Shown: one piece after another, positions 25,940-35,289 of the stretch | Layout of the letters: every line of letters begins with the position of its first letter | Position numbering within the stretch: position 1 is the first letter of the stretch | From: Deltaproteobacteria bacterium | Lineage (GTDB): Bacteria; Myxococcota; Kuafuiibacteriia; Kuafuiibacteriales; Kuafuiibacteriaceae | Reading direction: 5' to 3' | NCBI GenBank assembly: GCA_016713425.1 | Contig: JADJPE010000005.1 | Coordinates: forward strand, 7,236,001-7,300,000 | Length of the DNA: 64,000 nt | Notes under the pieces: generated by a model | What the model was told of the DNA's origin: nothing | Databases searched by the model: none | The model's input: the letters and a program-made list of their open reading frames with translations, nothing else | Translations under genes and position numbers: made by a program

Positions 25940-28195
25940 ATGATTCAGGCGCATTTCGACTCTCCGCTGCTTCTCGGCATTTATCGGCTGAGGACCCGAC
26001 TCGAGCGGCTGTCCACAGCGGAGCTTTGGTTCGACCCACTCGCATGGAGTGGTCAGTGGGCCCCAGACGCCTGGACCCTCGAGCCCATCTCGGCGACACC
26101 GCGGATGGGCCTGCCTGCGCCGGTGGTCACGCAGGGCGTGCCGTGGGTCGTCCGACCGCTCGACTTCGAGCGACATCCTGACCGGAGCCTCGAGCGGCTG
26201 CCTGTGGAGATCGGAGGCCTTTATCTGCGTGGGCTCGACGACGACATGGCTCGATTCGTGTCGCGGAAATGGGGCCAGTCACCCCTTCGACGTTTGGTGG
26301 TGGAACGGTCGGGCGCGCTGACGAGCGAGGGATTCGAGTCGATCGCCGCCCTCGATGGCCTGACGCATCTTGTGCTGCCTCACGTGCGCGATGAGGGCGC
26401 GCTGGCCGCTCTCGGCCCGCTGCGGGGCCTGCGCTTCCTCGGGCTGCCCGGCCTCGAGGTGAGCGGCACGGCAGCAGACGCGCTCCGCGCGTTCGGCGCG
26501 CTCACCCACCTCGTGGTGGGTGGCTGGGCGGTCGGAGATGACGCGCTGGCCGCGTTGCGTGAGCTTCCACTCGAGGTGCTCGATCTTGGAGTCGTTCGAC
26601 AACCGTTGGGACGCGGTCTGCGAGGATTCGAGCACTTGCGCGACCTGACGGTACGTTGCGTAGATGCCGCTGGATTCGCGGCGATCGCGACGACGCCAAG
26701 CCTAGAGCATCTCGATGTACACCTCACCTCCGAGGTGGATGTGTCCCTCCTTGGCCACCATGAGCGACTGCAATCGATCTCGTTGTCGGCGCCGCAGGGG
26801 CCGGTCGACGGTCTGGCTGAGCTCGCAAGCCTGCGTCGCCTCCGCCTCCGTGGGACTTTGGACTCGGGCTCCTTGAACGCGATCGCGGCGCTTACGGAGC
26901 TCGTGGAGCTCGGCCTCTCCGAATGCGACCTCGAGGATGAAGACCTTGCGCCACTCGCTGCGCTCGAACGGCTTCGGACCCTCGACTTGAAGAGCAATCG
27001 AATCACCGGGGCGGGGCTCCGGTACCTCCGCAATGCACAAGCGCTCGAACGGCTAAACCTATCCAACTGCGTTTCGCTGACCTCCGAGGGTTTGGCCGAA
27101 GTTGTTCGTTTTCCAGCGTTGCAGGTGCTCAACCTTCGGAGCTGCGTGTCCCCCTACGCCAGCGTCGACGCCGAAGTTGACGCAGACGCTAGCGCCGAAG
27201 TTGACGCAGACGCTAGCGCCGAAGTGGACGCAGACGTGAGCGCCGAAGTTGACGCCGAAGTTGACGCCAAAGAGCACACCGCCACTGACCGCGAAGGTCA
27301 CGGCGCACGCGATGCAGGAGCCAAGGCCGATCGCACCGTGGAGCACGGTGGCTTGCGGGACGATGGACTCCGCATCCTTTCCGAGGGCCAGTCACTGCGC
27401 CAGCTCGACGTATCGGCGAACCGGATCCTGCCTGCCGCCGTCAGCAAGTTGCGGGGTGCGCTCCCCATGTGCGCCATCATCGCAAGCTCCATGGTTCGGG
27501 CTCCATTCGGAGACCTCTTGCGCGAGGCTGACGAGGCGTTGGACGAGGGATGCCTCGACGATGCTGAGCCGATTCTGCGGAAGCTCATGGCGGGTCAGGC
27601 TGGACTGCCCCAGACGCACGCGGCCGCAGCGAGACTGTTTCGGGCGCGAGGAGACCTGCCAGGCGCCCTTGCCGCGCTCGATCGAGCCATCGAGCTGGAC
27701 CCCGATCCGCGTCATTTCGTGACCCGCGCCGAGATCCGGTCAGCGATGGGCAACGCCGACGATGCCTGTGTGGATCTCGACCGAGTCCTCGCGCTCGACC
27801 CAGACCAGGATGAACCACGTTTTCAGCGTGCCGAAGCACGATTTGACTCGGGCGCGATCGGGGACGCGATCGCCGACTACACACGCGTCATCGAGCGATG
27901 CGTGCGAGGTGACGCCGATTTTCGAATCTGGGCCGTCTATGCCGCTTCACTGATCACCAACCGTGGTTGTGCCCGAATGATGCTCGGTGCCTTGGACGAG
28001 GCGGAACGCGACTTCGACGCAGCCATTGCGCTGGATCCTCTGGATGCCAGCGCGTGGACAAATCGCGCAGAGACACGATTGAAGCTCGGCCGCTGGAGTG
28101 ACGCGATCGCTGACGCGGACCGCGCGCTCGAGCTGGACCCGGATTCTCCAACCGCAAATGAGCTTCGTGCGCAGGCTTCGCGTCACGGCGGATAA
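25940..28195 (+). CDS. leucine-rich-repeat plus TPR protein with repeat-expanded insert
   Basis: 751 residues from the ATG at 25940. Residues about 60-440 are leucine-rich repeats of the RI/cysteine-containing kind (LERLRTLDLKSNRITGAGLRYL, LERLNLSNCVSLTSEGLAEV). An insert of about 80 residues at about 410-490, AEVDADASAEVDADASAEVDA..., encoded by a 24-bp DNA repeat at 27159-27270, splits the LRR solenoid; the next LRR (LRQLDVSANRILP) resumes after it. Residues about 540-750 carry four or five TPRs (GDLPGALAALDRAIELDPDPRHF, GRWSDAIADADRALELDPDS). No signal peptide, so probably a cytoplasmic protein-interaction scaffold of the sort common in Polyangia, where similar proteins carry a conserved N-terminal TIGR02996-like region. 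Confidence 0.82.
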   Translation: MIQAHFDSPLLLGIYRLRTRLERLSTAELWFDPLAWSGQWAPDAWTLEPISATPRMGLPAPVVTQGVPWVVRPLDFERHPDRSLERLPVEIGGLYLRGLDDDMARFVSRKWGQSPLRRLVVERSGALTSEGFESIAALDGLTHLVLPHVRDEGALAALGPLRGLRFLGLPGLEVSGTAADALRAFGALTHLVVGGWAVGDDALAALRELPLEVLDLGVVRQPLGRGLRGFEHLRDLTVRCVDAAGFAAIATTPSLEHLDVHLTSEVDVSLLGHHERLQSISLSAPQGPVDGLAELASLRRLRLRGTLDSGSLNAIAALTELVELGLSECDLEDEDLAPLAALERLRTLDLKSNRITGAGLRYLRNAQALERLNLSNCVSLTSEGLAEVVRFPALQVLNLRSCVSPYASVDAEVDADASAEVDADASAEVDADVSAEVDAEVDAKEHTATDREGHGARDAGAKADRTVEHGGLRDDGLRILSEGQSLRQLDVSANRILPAAVSKLRGALPMCAIIASSMVRAPFGDLLREADEALDEGCLDDAEPILRKLMAGQAGLPQTHAAAARLFRARGDLPGALAALDRAIELDPDPRHFVTRAEIRSAMGNADDACVDLDRVLALDPDQDEPRFQRAEARFDSGAIGDAIADYTRVIERCVRGDADFRIWAVYAASLITNRGCARMMLGALDEAERDFDAAIALDPLDASAWTNRAETRLKLGRWSDAIADADRALELDPDSPTANELRAQASRHGG
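27159..27270. repeat. 24-bp coding tandem repeat (AEVDADAS)
   Basis: Copies of GTTGACGCAGACGCTAGCGCCGAA and shortened versions (GTTGACGCCGAA) inside the LRR-TPR gene. All units are multiples of three, so the frame is kept. The encoded segment is acidic and probably disordered. Confidence 0.9.
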
Positions 28196-28224
28196 CGGAA
28201 TGCGTTGACACGGCTCCTCCGCTG

Positions 28225-29268
28225 ATGCGGCTCATGGTGCGACAAACTCATGGTGCGACAAAGAACGGTCGCGCGAAAGCCGGGGTGGTTCAAAGATCGA
28301 GATACCGACATGTGTCGTGGTCGAGTGACGCTCATGAACGTAGATGCACGCAATGCTGCTGGATTCGTTCCCAAACCCTGTACGGCTCGGGTCTCGGGCT
28401 TCCTCGTCTTTCCGTGGGCGCTCTTCTCTACGGCGACCGCGATTTTTTTGACGTTTGTCCAGAAGCTTTCCAAGGCGCACTTCTCGAGGGCGACGTATGC
28501 TGGCGCTCGGAGGAATGTGCAGGGGATGCGTACTGCAATCATGGTGAGGGGATTGGAGGCGGCTTCTATGCTTCTTGCCCGGGCACCTGTCAGGCACCAA
28601 TCCCCATCGGGGGCGCATGTGGATACAGCTCAAGATGTGCAGACCCGCCGGGTCGAGATCGCGGTTTGTGTGACGAAGGCATTTGCGTTCGTCACTCACT
28701 CAAGCCTGGCGCCGCGGAAGGTGCGGAGTGCGGCTGGGTTACTCGTCCGGAGGGCAACATCGAACGTCTAGGACCGTGCGGAGAAGGTCTCTGGTGTTCT
28801 TCTGGGACTTGCCGCCGCGATCCGCTCCCGATGAACAGTCCATGCACCGACGTGGATGACCGTTGCTCTGGATTCCAGGTCTGCGACGTCGAGGAGGTCT
28901 TCGAACCTAACGCGCCTAAAGAGACAGGGCACTGCCGCGACGTCAAAGTCGTTCTCGAGAATGAGCCGTGTGGGGAAAGCCAAGCGGAAGGCTTCGCCGT
29001 AGGTTTCTGTTATCCGCTCGCTTTCGAATGCGTGAACGGCCGCTGTCAACCCCCGGGGGACGGGGGCCTCGGCGCCCGGTGTTTCGAAGACATCCCGACC
29101 ACTTGCAATGAAGGATCGCAATGCAATTTCGAAGAGACGTGTCTGCGTCTTCGACAGGTCGGCGAGTCTTGTCGAGAGAACCAAGAATGCGAAAGCGGCG
29201 CATGCAACGGCCGGTGTGAGAATCGCGAGTGCATCGGTCGATGTTTGCCACGTATGTGTAGGAGTTAG
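28225..29268 (+). pseudogene. Cys-rich surface protein, N-terminus lost
   Basis: From about 28430 the frame reads as a typical disulfide-rich myxobacterial surface protein: VCPEAFQGALLEGDVCWRSEECAGDAYC, CPGTCQAPIPIGGACGYSSRC, CGEGLWCSSGTCRRDPLPMNSPC, CRENQECESGACNGRCENREC, with more than 30 cysteines. Related proteins begin with a lipoprotein signal and a further Cys domain before the GxVxxGxxC...ECAGD segment. Here residues 1-65 have no signal peptide and a random look, including an imperfect duplication around 28231-28262. I infer a 5' deletion or frameshift. The body is still open for about 280 codons and may be recently inactivated. Confidence 0.6.
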
Positions 29269-29888
29269 GCCGATAAGCGAATCAAGTGAGATCTGTCGAC
29301 GTGGTTCGCGGAACACTCTAGCTGCGCCGTGTGGCTTCTGGTCGCCGTTCCTGGCTCTTCGCGGGTTCGCACGACGGAGCCACGCGATTCGCCGACGTTC
29401 TCTCCTTGCAGGTAGCGCTCCGAAGCTTAGGAGGCGATCGTTCACCGTCACCGCTCATAGCGGAAGGGCTCCGCGACGCCCAGGTGCCCTCCACGGAATA
29501 GATCCCCTGTCGTCTGTAGCCTGTAGCCTGTAGTCGCGGTGTGTCACCCAGAAGCGTCGAGGAACACCGGGATTCTGAGAGTGTCGTCGCGAACAGACCA
29601 GAGATTGGAGGTCTCTTCGGTCCTGCCCCGACTGACGATGCGCGGCCTGTCTGCGATGTGTGGTCAACGAGGCGCACCGAAGCCTTCTCAAGGACACTGT
29701 CGACCAAGAGGATGTTCTCTGGCTTCAGGTCACGATGGGCGATACCGTGTCGAGACGCCTAGGGCGAGGCCGAACTCAGAACGTTCCGGAAGAATCCATC
29801 TTTGAAAAAGCGCTAGATCGAGCGCGACGACAATCTACTGACTTCTTGAGCCGGTGCTGGTCGGGATAGCCGACATGAGGAATAGCCA
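29269..29888. other. 620 bp gap with decayed sequence
   Basis: Apart from the kinase scrap at 29640-29790 and a 7-bp repeat (CTGTAGC, three copies, 29514-29533) no gene is visible. Upstream of the HEAT gene, GAGGA before the ATG at 29889 is a possible ribosome-binding site. Confidence 0.5.
29640..29790 (-). pseudogene. remnant of a Hanks-type Ser/Thr protein kinase
   Basis: On the minus strand 29758-29690 reads ASRHGIAHRDLKPENILLVD; HRDLKPEN (29714-29737) is the kinase catalytic loop. A TAG (29761-29759) sits in frame directly before it, and upstream codons that look kinase-like are in another frame. Where subdomain VII should show DFG the frame reads VRLVDHTSQ. Only this scrap is left in a 620-bp gap between genes, so no kinase is encoded. 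Confidence 0.7.
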
Positions 29889-31472
29889 ATGCGCACGTTG
29901 TCGGAATCGACCAAGAATCTACTCGCCGAGCTGCACAAGCCCGTGTCCAGGCTGCGCACCTTCCTCAACCGCGAGACCGAGCGCCGTCGTGAACTGGTGG
30001 CCCAAGTTGGTGCGTCGGGAGAGCGAGTGGCAGCGGCCCGCCTTGCTCCCTTTCTGCTCGATGCAGGTCTACGGACCGAGGTCATGGCGACGCTTCGCCT
30101 CCTCCTGAAGGACTCGAGCTACAAAGAGCTGCTCTGGTTCCACGAAGTGCGAGGCGCCGTCCTGGACTACGGATATCAGGCGGGGCCGAATTGGTGGCAA
30201 GCCCGCCCGAAGGATGTTTCCGAGGTCTCCGACGTGTGGTCGCTGGGGCTGATGAGCTTTCATCCGTCGGGCTACGTCCGCCAGGCGGCGGTGGATGCGC
30301 TGAAGAAGCTCGACGACTCTCCCAGTCTGGCCTTCCTGCTCATTCGGGCCAACGACTGGGTGGTTCCCGTCCGCGTCAACGCCAGCCGAGCCGTCTACGA
30401 GAGAATCGCACCGGAGTTTGCAGAGCAGCTCGCGCTATGGTGGCCGCTGGTGCTTCGCCTCGGGCAGTCCACGCGGGGCGATCACAGTCGGCTGTTTTCG
30501 GCTGTTCGAGCGCTCCTCCTGTCCGACCTCGAGGCGCTCCGCGCCGGACTGCGTTCCGACGACCGGCACGTGAGGCGTTCCTGCTACGAGCTGGCGCTCG
30601 GAGACACGAGTGCCAAATGGGTTCTCGATGATGCGCTAGCGGATTCGGACCCGATGATTCGGCGTCAGGGCGCGCTTGCGGTGGTACGGCGTCATGACAC
30701 TGACCGCTTTGAATACCTGGCGCGCCTATCTACAGACCGCGTAGCGTTGGTTCGTCGTATCATCATCGATGCGCTCGGGCGAGAGGATAATCCGGCGGCC
30801 AAGGATGCGCTGATTCGGACGGCACTAGATACGAACGCGTCCGTCCGGAAGAGAGCGCAACACTACTTGCAGCGTCGGTGGGCGCTGAATGTTGCTGCGT
30901 TCTATCGCGACGCTTGCCGTGCGGATGCGCCGCCTGCGCCCGCGGTGCTCGGATTGTCGGAGACCGGGAACGCTCAGGATGCGGCAAGGATCGCGAACTT
31001 TCTCAACGACGAGTCATCAATGCTCAGGCAAGCGGCCGTTCGTGGTCTCGCTGCGGTCGCTTCGAGCGACTACTTGGACTCTTTCTACGTCGCATTGGGT
31101 GATTTGAGCGCAAGAGTGAGCCACGCGGCGCGGGAGGCGATTCTCGGGTCATCGACGAGTCCACGAATGGATGCGCTCGAGGCTTTGGCGGCGGGGGACC
31201 GGTTCGTGCATTCGCGCAAGAACGCGCTGCGCATACTAGCGCAAGCGCCGGGCTGGTGTGCCCTTGCGCCGTTGATTCGCGCGTTGGCACACGCGGATGA
31301 CTCCGTTCGTGGCTTCTGTTTGGCAATGCTGGATCGCTGGCGGGCGCCGGCGTTCTTGTCGCCCAGCAATTCACAGGCGGCGGAGATTGTTGCTGCGATG
31401 CAGTCTTCGGCGAAAGCTTTGCCTGAAGCGAGGCGGCGATATATCGAGGCTGAGCTGGGACGCTGGAGATAG
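29889..31472 (+). CDS. HEAT-repeat protein
   Basis: 527 residues made almost entirely of paired helices with the HEAT pattern: YVRQAAVDALKKLDDSPSLAFLL, PVRVNASRAVYERI, HVRRSCYELALGDTSAKWVL, MIRRQGALAVVRRHDTDRF, LVRRIIIDALGREDNPAAKDAL, SVRKRAQHYLQRRW, MLRQAAVRGLAAVASSDYLDSF. About 10-12 repeats fit the length. No signal peptide. Such solenoids bind proteins and give no hint of pathway. ATG at 29889 follows a GAGGA. Distinct from the second HEAT-type protein at 44477, which is exported. Confidence 0.75.
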   Translation: MRTLSESTKNLLAELHKPVSRLRTFLNRETERRRELVAQVGASGERVAAARLAPFLLDAGLRTEVMATLRLLLKDSSYKELLWFHEVRGAVLDYGYQAGPNWWQARPKDVSEVSDVWSLGLMSFHPSGYVRQAAVDALKKLDDSPSLAFLLIRANDWVVPVRVNASRAVYERIAPEFAEQLALWWPLVLRLGQSTRGDHSRLFSAVRALLLSDLEALRAGLRSDDRHVRRSCYELALGDTSAKWVLDDALADSDPMIRRQGALAVVRRHDTDRFEYLARLSTDRVALVRRIIIDALGREDNPAAKDALIRTALDTNASVRKRAQHYLQRRWALNVAAFYRDACRADAPPAPAVLGLSETGNAQDAARIANFLNDESSMLRQAAVRGLAAVASSDYLDSFYVALGDLSARVSHAAREAILGSSTSPRMDALEALAAGDRFVHSRKNALRILAQAPGWCALAPLIRALAHADDSVRGFCLAMLDRWRAPAFLSPSNSQAAEIVAAMQSSAKALPEARRRYIEAELGRWR

Positions 31473-32334
31473 ACGTGACGGTCGAGCTTCGCCCCGAAGC
31501 CGAAGGCGCCTCACCACCAGCGGACGAACCGATCGACCGCGGCGAAGAGATGGTCCGCGCCCCGGACAGGACGGGTGGACCGATGGACCGATGGACCGAT
31601 GGACTGGTGGACCGATGGACTCGTGGACCGGTGGAACGATGGACTCGTTGGACCGGTGGACCGATTGGGGATCAAGGTTCGAATGAAAGCTGCGGAAGGT
31701 CGCGCGATGACGTCGATCCGATTCAGGTGCCGTTGGATGTCGCGGGATTCGGTCAACATGCGCCACGGTCGAAAGAGCAAGAGCAAGAGCAAGAGATTCC
31801 AAGCCGAGACATACAACATGCGTTGCGTCGATCGTGGACGAGCATACGCTCAGCTTTCCGAGATGCAATGGCGATGGCGTTGTCCATCGCGTGCGGACTA
31901 AGGTTCCGGGCCTCCTCTACGGGCATGAAGTACAACCGCAGCCGGTAGGCTGCCGGTTTGCCGCTCGAGGGCGCCAGTGATTGGAGCTTCTCATAGGCTG
32001 GGCGTACGCATCGCAAGAACTCGGCCGTTCGCGCCTGCCCCCAGCTCCGAAGACTCCACCTCGACCTTCTGCGTTCCCCGTGCTGTCTGTTGACCGCCAG
32101 GGCGAGGTCCATCCACGTTCATGCTGGTGTGAATCCCACCTGCGCGCTTTGCGCACCGGAGCGCCGATTGCTCGGGCTCCTCCACCTGCTCCCGGAACGC
32201 ATCAGTGTCGAAGGCGATCGCGTCCTCCGATTCATCCGTGTCGATGAGATGCCACGTTTCTGGCGGGTCGTACGTGGCCTCGGGAACGACTGTGCGGTTC
32301 GCCTGGACGCGGCGGGGGGCCGCGGACCGGAGGA
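31473..32334. other. 862 bp with repeats and a possible gene relic
   Basis: Contains the 8-bp repeat (31577-31660), a hexamer run (AGAGCA, about 31776-31796) and, on the minus strand near 31900-32030, a coherent stretch EFLRCVRPAYEKLQSLAPSSGKPAAYRLRLYFMP that could be the end of a lost exported protein. No complete gene is supported. Confidence 0.45.
31577..31660. repeat. 8-bp tandem repeat, about 10 degenerate copies
   Basis: Unit GGACCGAT with variants (GGACTGGT, GGACTCGT). Unlike most repeats in this window the unit is not a multiple of three, and it is in non-coding DNA. Confidence 0.85.
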
Positions 32335-32922
32335 TCAGTCGCCGGCTTGATGCCAGCGCAAGCTTTGGCCGTCCCAACAGATGTCGGCGCTCGCCGCCTC
32401 GGTCTGCTCGACGAGGAGGCAAGAGCCCCTCGTCCCTCGGCGGCGCTGGGAGACCTTCCAGGCGTTCATCCAAGCGAGGTTGTCTCCTCCGTGGCCGATC
32501 GCTCGACCGGCGCCCGCCACCGCAACCTCCCCGCTGCCGAAGAGGACCACGAATCCTCGACGATTCGGCGCCGAAGTCTCCGCGACCAAGTGCACACGGT
32601 CGGTCTTGCCGTCTCCGTCGAGGTCTGCTTCGAGAGCGCACGGGTTCTCCGGATAACCGAGGTCGGGCATGGGCGTAAGCCAGCAATCGGACCGAACCGA
32701 GGCCGGCAATCCAGGGACCGCCTCGGCCAACGGTTCGGGGCTTCGTGCAGACTCCGGCATCACAGAAGCAGCGGACGCCTCTTGCGGCGTCGTCGTGGAA
32801 GGGTCGCCGCGCGGGCATCCGCTCCCGGCGAGCGCAAGAAGGAGCAGCGCAACCGATCCGGAGCACCCGGAGCACCGGACGGAACGAGCGCCGTTGTGAG
32901 GCGCGCTAGGACTCGACATCAC
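32335..32922 (-). CDS. lipoprotein of unknown function
   Basis: 195 residues. Signal with lipobox LALAGSGC (Cys about 36). The mature part starts with a low-complexity Thr/Ser/Pro/Ala segment. A segment reading CALEADLDGDGKTDRVHLV resembles an FG-GAP/dockerin-like Ca loop (DLDGDGKTD), then VVLFGSGEVAVAGAGRAIGHGGDNLAWMNAWKV. Four cysteines in the mature part could form two disulfides. I know no family; the calcium-loop reading is by motif. Start could be either of two adjacent ATGs at 32922/32919. Confidence 0.6.
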   Translation of the reverse strand: MMSSPSAPHNGARSVRCSGCSGSVALLLLALAGSGCPRGDPSTTTPQEASAASVMPESARSPEPLAEAVPGLPASVRSDCWLTPMPDLGYPENPCALEADLDGDGKTDRVHLVAETSAPNRRGFVVLFGSGEVAVAGAGRAIGHGGDNLAWMNAWKVSQRRRGTRGSCLLVEQTEAASADICWDGQSLRWHQAGD

Positions 32923-33296
32923 TCAACATCCCCCTGATCTTCACGGCGTTTCGAGCCGCATCCTGGATCCCCCCGAGCAGGACTGGCCGCTTCACAAACC
33001 CCAGGTCGACCCAATCTGCAGGACCTGGGCAGCGATCTTCTACCTCAAAGGGATGACCTTGGTCGAATCCGGCCGCACGTTCTTCGTCTCGGTGAGCGCA
33101 CGACGGGCGCCTCTACATCGACGGCGTGCTGCATACATACCCAGGTCAACCCGAGTAGTCGGCATCCAGGGACTCCTGCCGCGCCGTGTGGACGGCTTGT
33201 GAGGGGAACGTCTTCTTCGTCGAGGCCGAACGAAACCAGTACCTGACGCCTTGGAACCTCTGATGCTGCTCAGGCCGTCCGCGTTGCCGTCGAACG
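32923..33296. other. 374 bp gap
   Basis: No complete gene. A 21-codon plus-strand stretch near 33090 (AHDGRLYIDGVLHTYPGQPE) resembles the strand pair of a LamG-type lectin but is bounded by stops on both sides, so it is at most a relic. Confidence 0.4.
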
Positions 33297-34850
33297 TTAG
33301 TCTGGCCACCAGACGAACATCCGGGCATTGAGCTCAGCGTTGACCGAGCCATCGTCGAAGATCGCCTCGCCCTTGATTGCTCCCACCACCGCGACGCCTC
33401 CGGTCGGGTGCGCGCTCATGCCCCGGATCCGGATCCAACTGGTGGCCGCGCTCCGGCGCGTCACGAGCGGCGGTTCCACCACCCCGGCGGCGCTGATGCG
33501 GATCAGGTAGCCATCGGATCCCTCCTGCGATGCGTCGACCGCGAGTCCGCCGAAGGTTGATTCGCCGACGATCTCCCCTGCGAAGAGAACGCTCCCGGTT
33601 CTGTCGATACCGAGCGTGCTGTGTGCGCTCGATCCGAAGGCGTCGGTCAGGTGCGCGATGTTGCCTCCACGCACCCAAGAAATGGCGCCGGTGCCGTCGA
33701 GCTTCGCGACGTACGAACTGGTGCCGGTGCCGTCCGAGTCGCCCGGCGGCATGGTGAAGGTCTCCCCGCCGATCTCGATCGAGCCGTCCCAGGAGCTGAA
33801 GGTTCCGTTGACGTAGCTGTTGCCGGCGTCGTCGAGCACCACGCTCTGGGCTGTGCAACCCGGGGGCTCCTCACAGAGATGGCGCACCCACTGGAAGTTC
33901 CCCGCGCTGTCGGCGCGCGCAGCGAACGCGCCGGGGCGCGCCAAGATGTGCGGGCCAAAGCTCACCGTTCCGCCGTCAAGAAATCCAACCAGAGTGATCG
34001 TCCCGTCGGCCGCGACCGCCAGGGCCTGGGTGTATATTCGCGCGATGCTCGTTGCGCCGACGAGCGTGGGGTTCGAGGCGTTGGCGTCGATGCGTGCGAG
34101 ATAGGTGTCGAAGTCGCCGCCCGCGCTGTCGAGCGTCTTCCCCGCGAAAGTCAGCGTTTCGCGGAACGAGCCGACGGTGTACACCGCGCCCGCTGAGTCG
34201 ACGGCGACGGCCTTTCCCGCGACGGGTCCACTGCTCGACAGTACCTCGACCCAGTCGACGGCGCCGTTGGCGTCGAGACGCACGAGGAATGCGTCGTTGC
34301 TCCCCTGAGGGATCAGCTGGGTCGTACCGATCATGACCGTGTACAGGAAGGAGCCTGTCACGTAGGTGTTGATGCCGTCGCCGGCGACGCCCTCACAGAT
34401 CAATCCATCACCCACGTTGGTCCCCCAGATGACGCGCCTGTCGGGCCCCAACTTGAAGATGACGCAGCCGCTGCTTGCTTCGACGGTCTCTTCGCCGATC
34501 GTCACCTGGTCGATCTGGTTGAACAGCAAGTGAGTATTGCCGACGCCGTCCACGGCCACGTTTCGAAGCGATTCGGTTTGGAAGGAGCCAACGAGGAGGA
34601 CGTTGTCGGCAGCCGGCCCGCCATCGGTGCTCGAGTCTGCCGCGCCCGTGTCGGCCGTGCCGGAGTCCACCGTTCCCGCGTCCACGGTGCTGGCGTCGGG
34701 TGCGGCATCAAACGAGCCCTCATCCGGGCCGCTCGCATCTCCTCCTGCGTCCGCGACTGCCGCAGCGTCATTGGACCCGCCGCCATCCTTGGGATCGTTG
34801 GAATCACCGCCCGAGCTCGAGTCCGAGCAGGCCGCGAATATCGCCGTCAC
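33297..34850 (-). CDS. Asp/Gly-rich lipoprotein with SBBP-like beta-propeller repeats; signal peptide doubtful
   Basis: 517 residues from a GTG at 34850. After a lipobox-like AIFAAC follow about 70 low-complexity residues (DASTVDAGTVDSGTADTG...). The rest is built from repeats of the form 'VAVDSAGAVYTVGSFRETLTF...DTYLARIDAN' (VAVDGVGNTHLL, VVLDDAGNSYVNGTF, LGIDRTGSVLFAGEIVG), the SBBP/beta-propeller pattern common in delta-proteobacterial lipoproteins. Only six residues precede the lipobox Cys from the GTG; upstream the same frame adds ALLS and then meets a TGA. An ATG at about 34876 in another frame (MNRE-stop) suggests the true signal sequence was broken by a small indel. Function unknown. 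Confidence 0.65.
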   Translation of the reverse strand: MTAIFAACSDSSSGGDSNDPKDGGGSNDAAAVADAGGDASGPDEGSFDAAPDASTVDAGTVDSGTADTGAADSSTDGGPAADNVLLVGSFQTESLRNVAVDGVGNTHLLFNQIDQVTIGEETVEASSGCVIFKLGPDRRVIWGTNVGDGLICEGVAGDGINTYVTGSFLYTVMIGTTQLIPQGSNDAFLVRLDANGAVDWVEVLSSSGPVAGKAVAVDSAGAVYTVGSFRETLTFAGKTLDSAGGDFDTYLARIDANASNPTLVGATSIARIYTQALAVAADGTITLVGFLDGGTVSFGPHILARPGAFAARADSAGNFQWVRHLCEEPPGCTAQSVVLDDAGNSYVNGTFSSWDGSIEIGGETFTMPPGDSDGTGTSSYVAKLDGTGAISWVRGGNIAHLTDAFGSSAHSTLGIDRTGSVLFAGEIVGESTFGGLAVDASQEGSDGYLIRISAAGVVEPPLVTRRSAATSWIRIRGMSAHPTGGVAVVGAIKGEAIFDDGSVNAELNARMFVWWPD

Positions 34851-35289
34851 TGACAGGAGCGCTACTCACGGTTCATGGGTCCGCGCCTTCCTGCATGGAG
34901 CGGACGCGCGTTCGTGGGTGCGCCCTGGTTCGACGCGGTATGATGAGCGTCATAGAAAGACGACGCTTCGCGGCTATGTGCAGCACGATGATGAGTTCAT
35001 CAATACCATTGATCTTGCGGGATCTTCTGACGTCTGGAACGACATGAGCGGGACGGACGATGAGGCACTGCAGGTCATTACGCTCGTCGTTCCCGAACGC
35101 ATCATCGCGTTCCGCAGGCCGAGATCGGCGACATGTGAACTTTAGCGATTGCTTTGAGATTCCTTGAGACACCAGACCCATCCGCCGGAGTACAGCGGCA
35201 CGGCTGAGATGGATCGAACGCTGTTTGGGACCGCAGACGATGGTTCGACTCGAAGACGTTGGTTCGTCGATAAGCGAGGACTTCCTTGC
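34851..35289. other. 439 bp gap
   Basis: No supported gene. The sequence between the broken start of the SBBP lipoprotein and the MopE-type relic shows only short frames without signals. Confidence 0.4.

Noticed and set aside
31991..32875. 294-codon minus-strand frame
   Set aside because: Mostly out of frame with the lipoprotein gene at 32335-32922, with arginine-rich noise and no start or domain.
33080..33160. LamG-like lectin fragment (AHDGRLYIDGVLH)
   Set aside because: Only about 20 codons between stops; may be chance.
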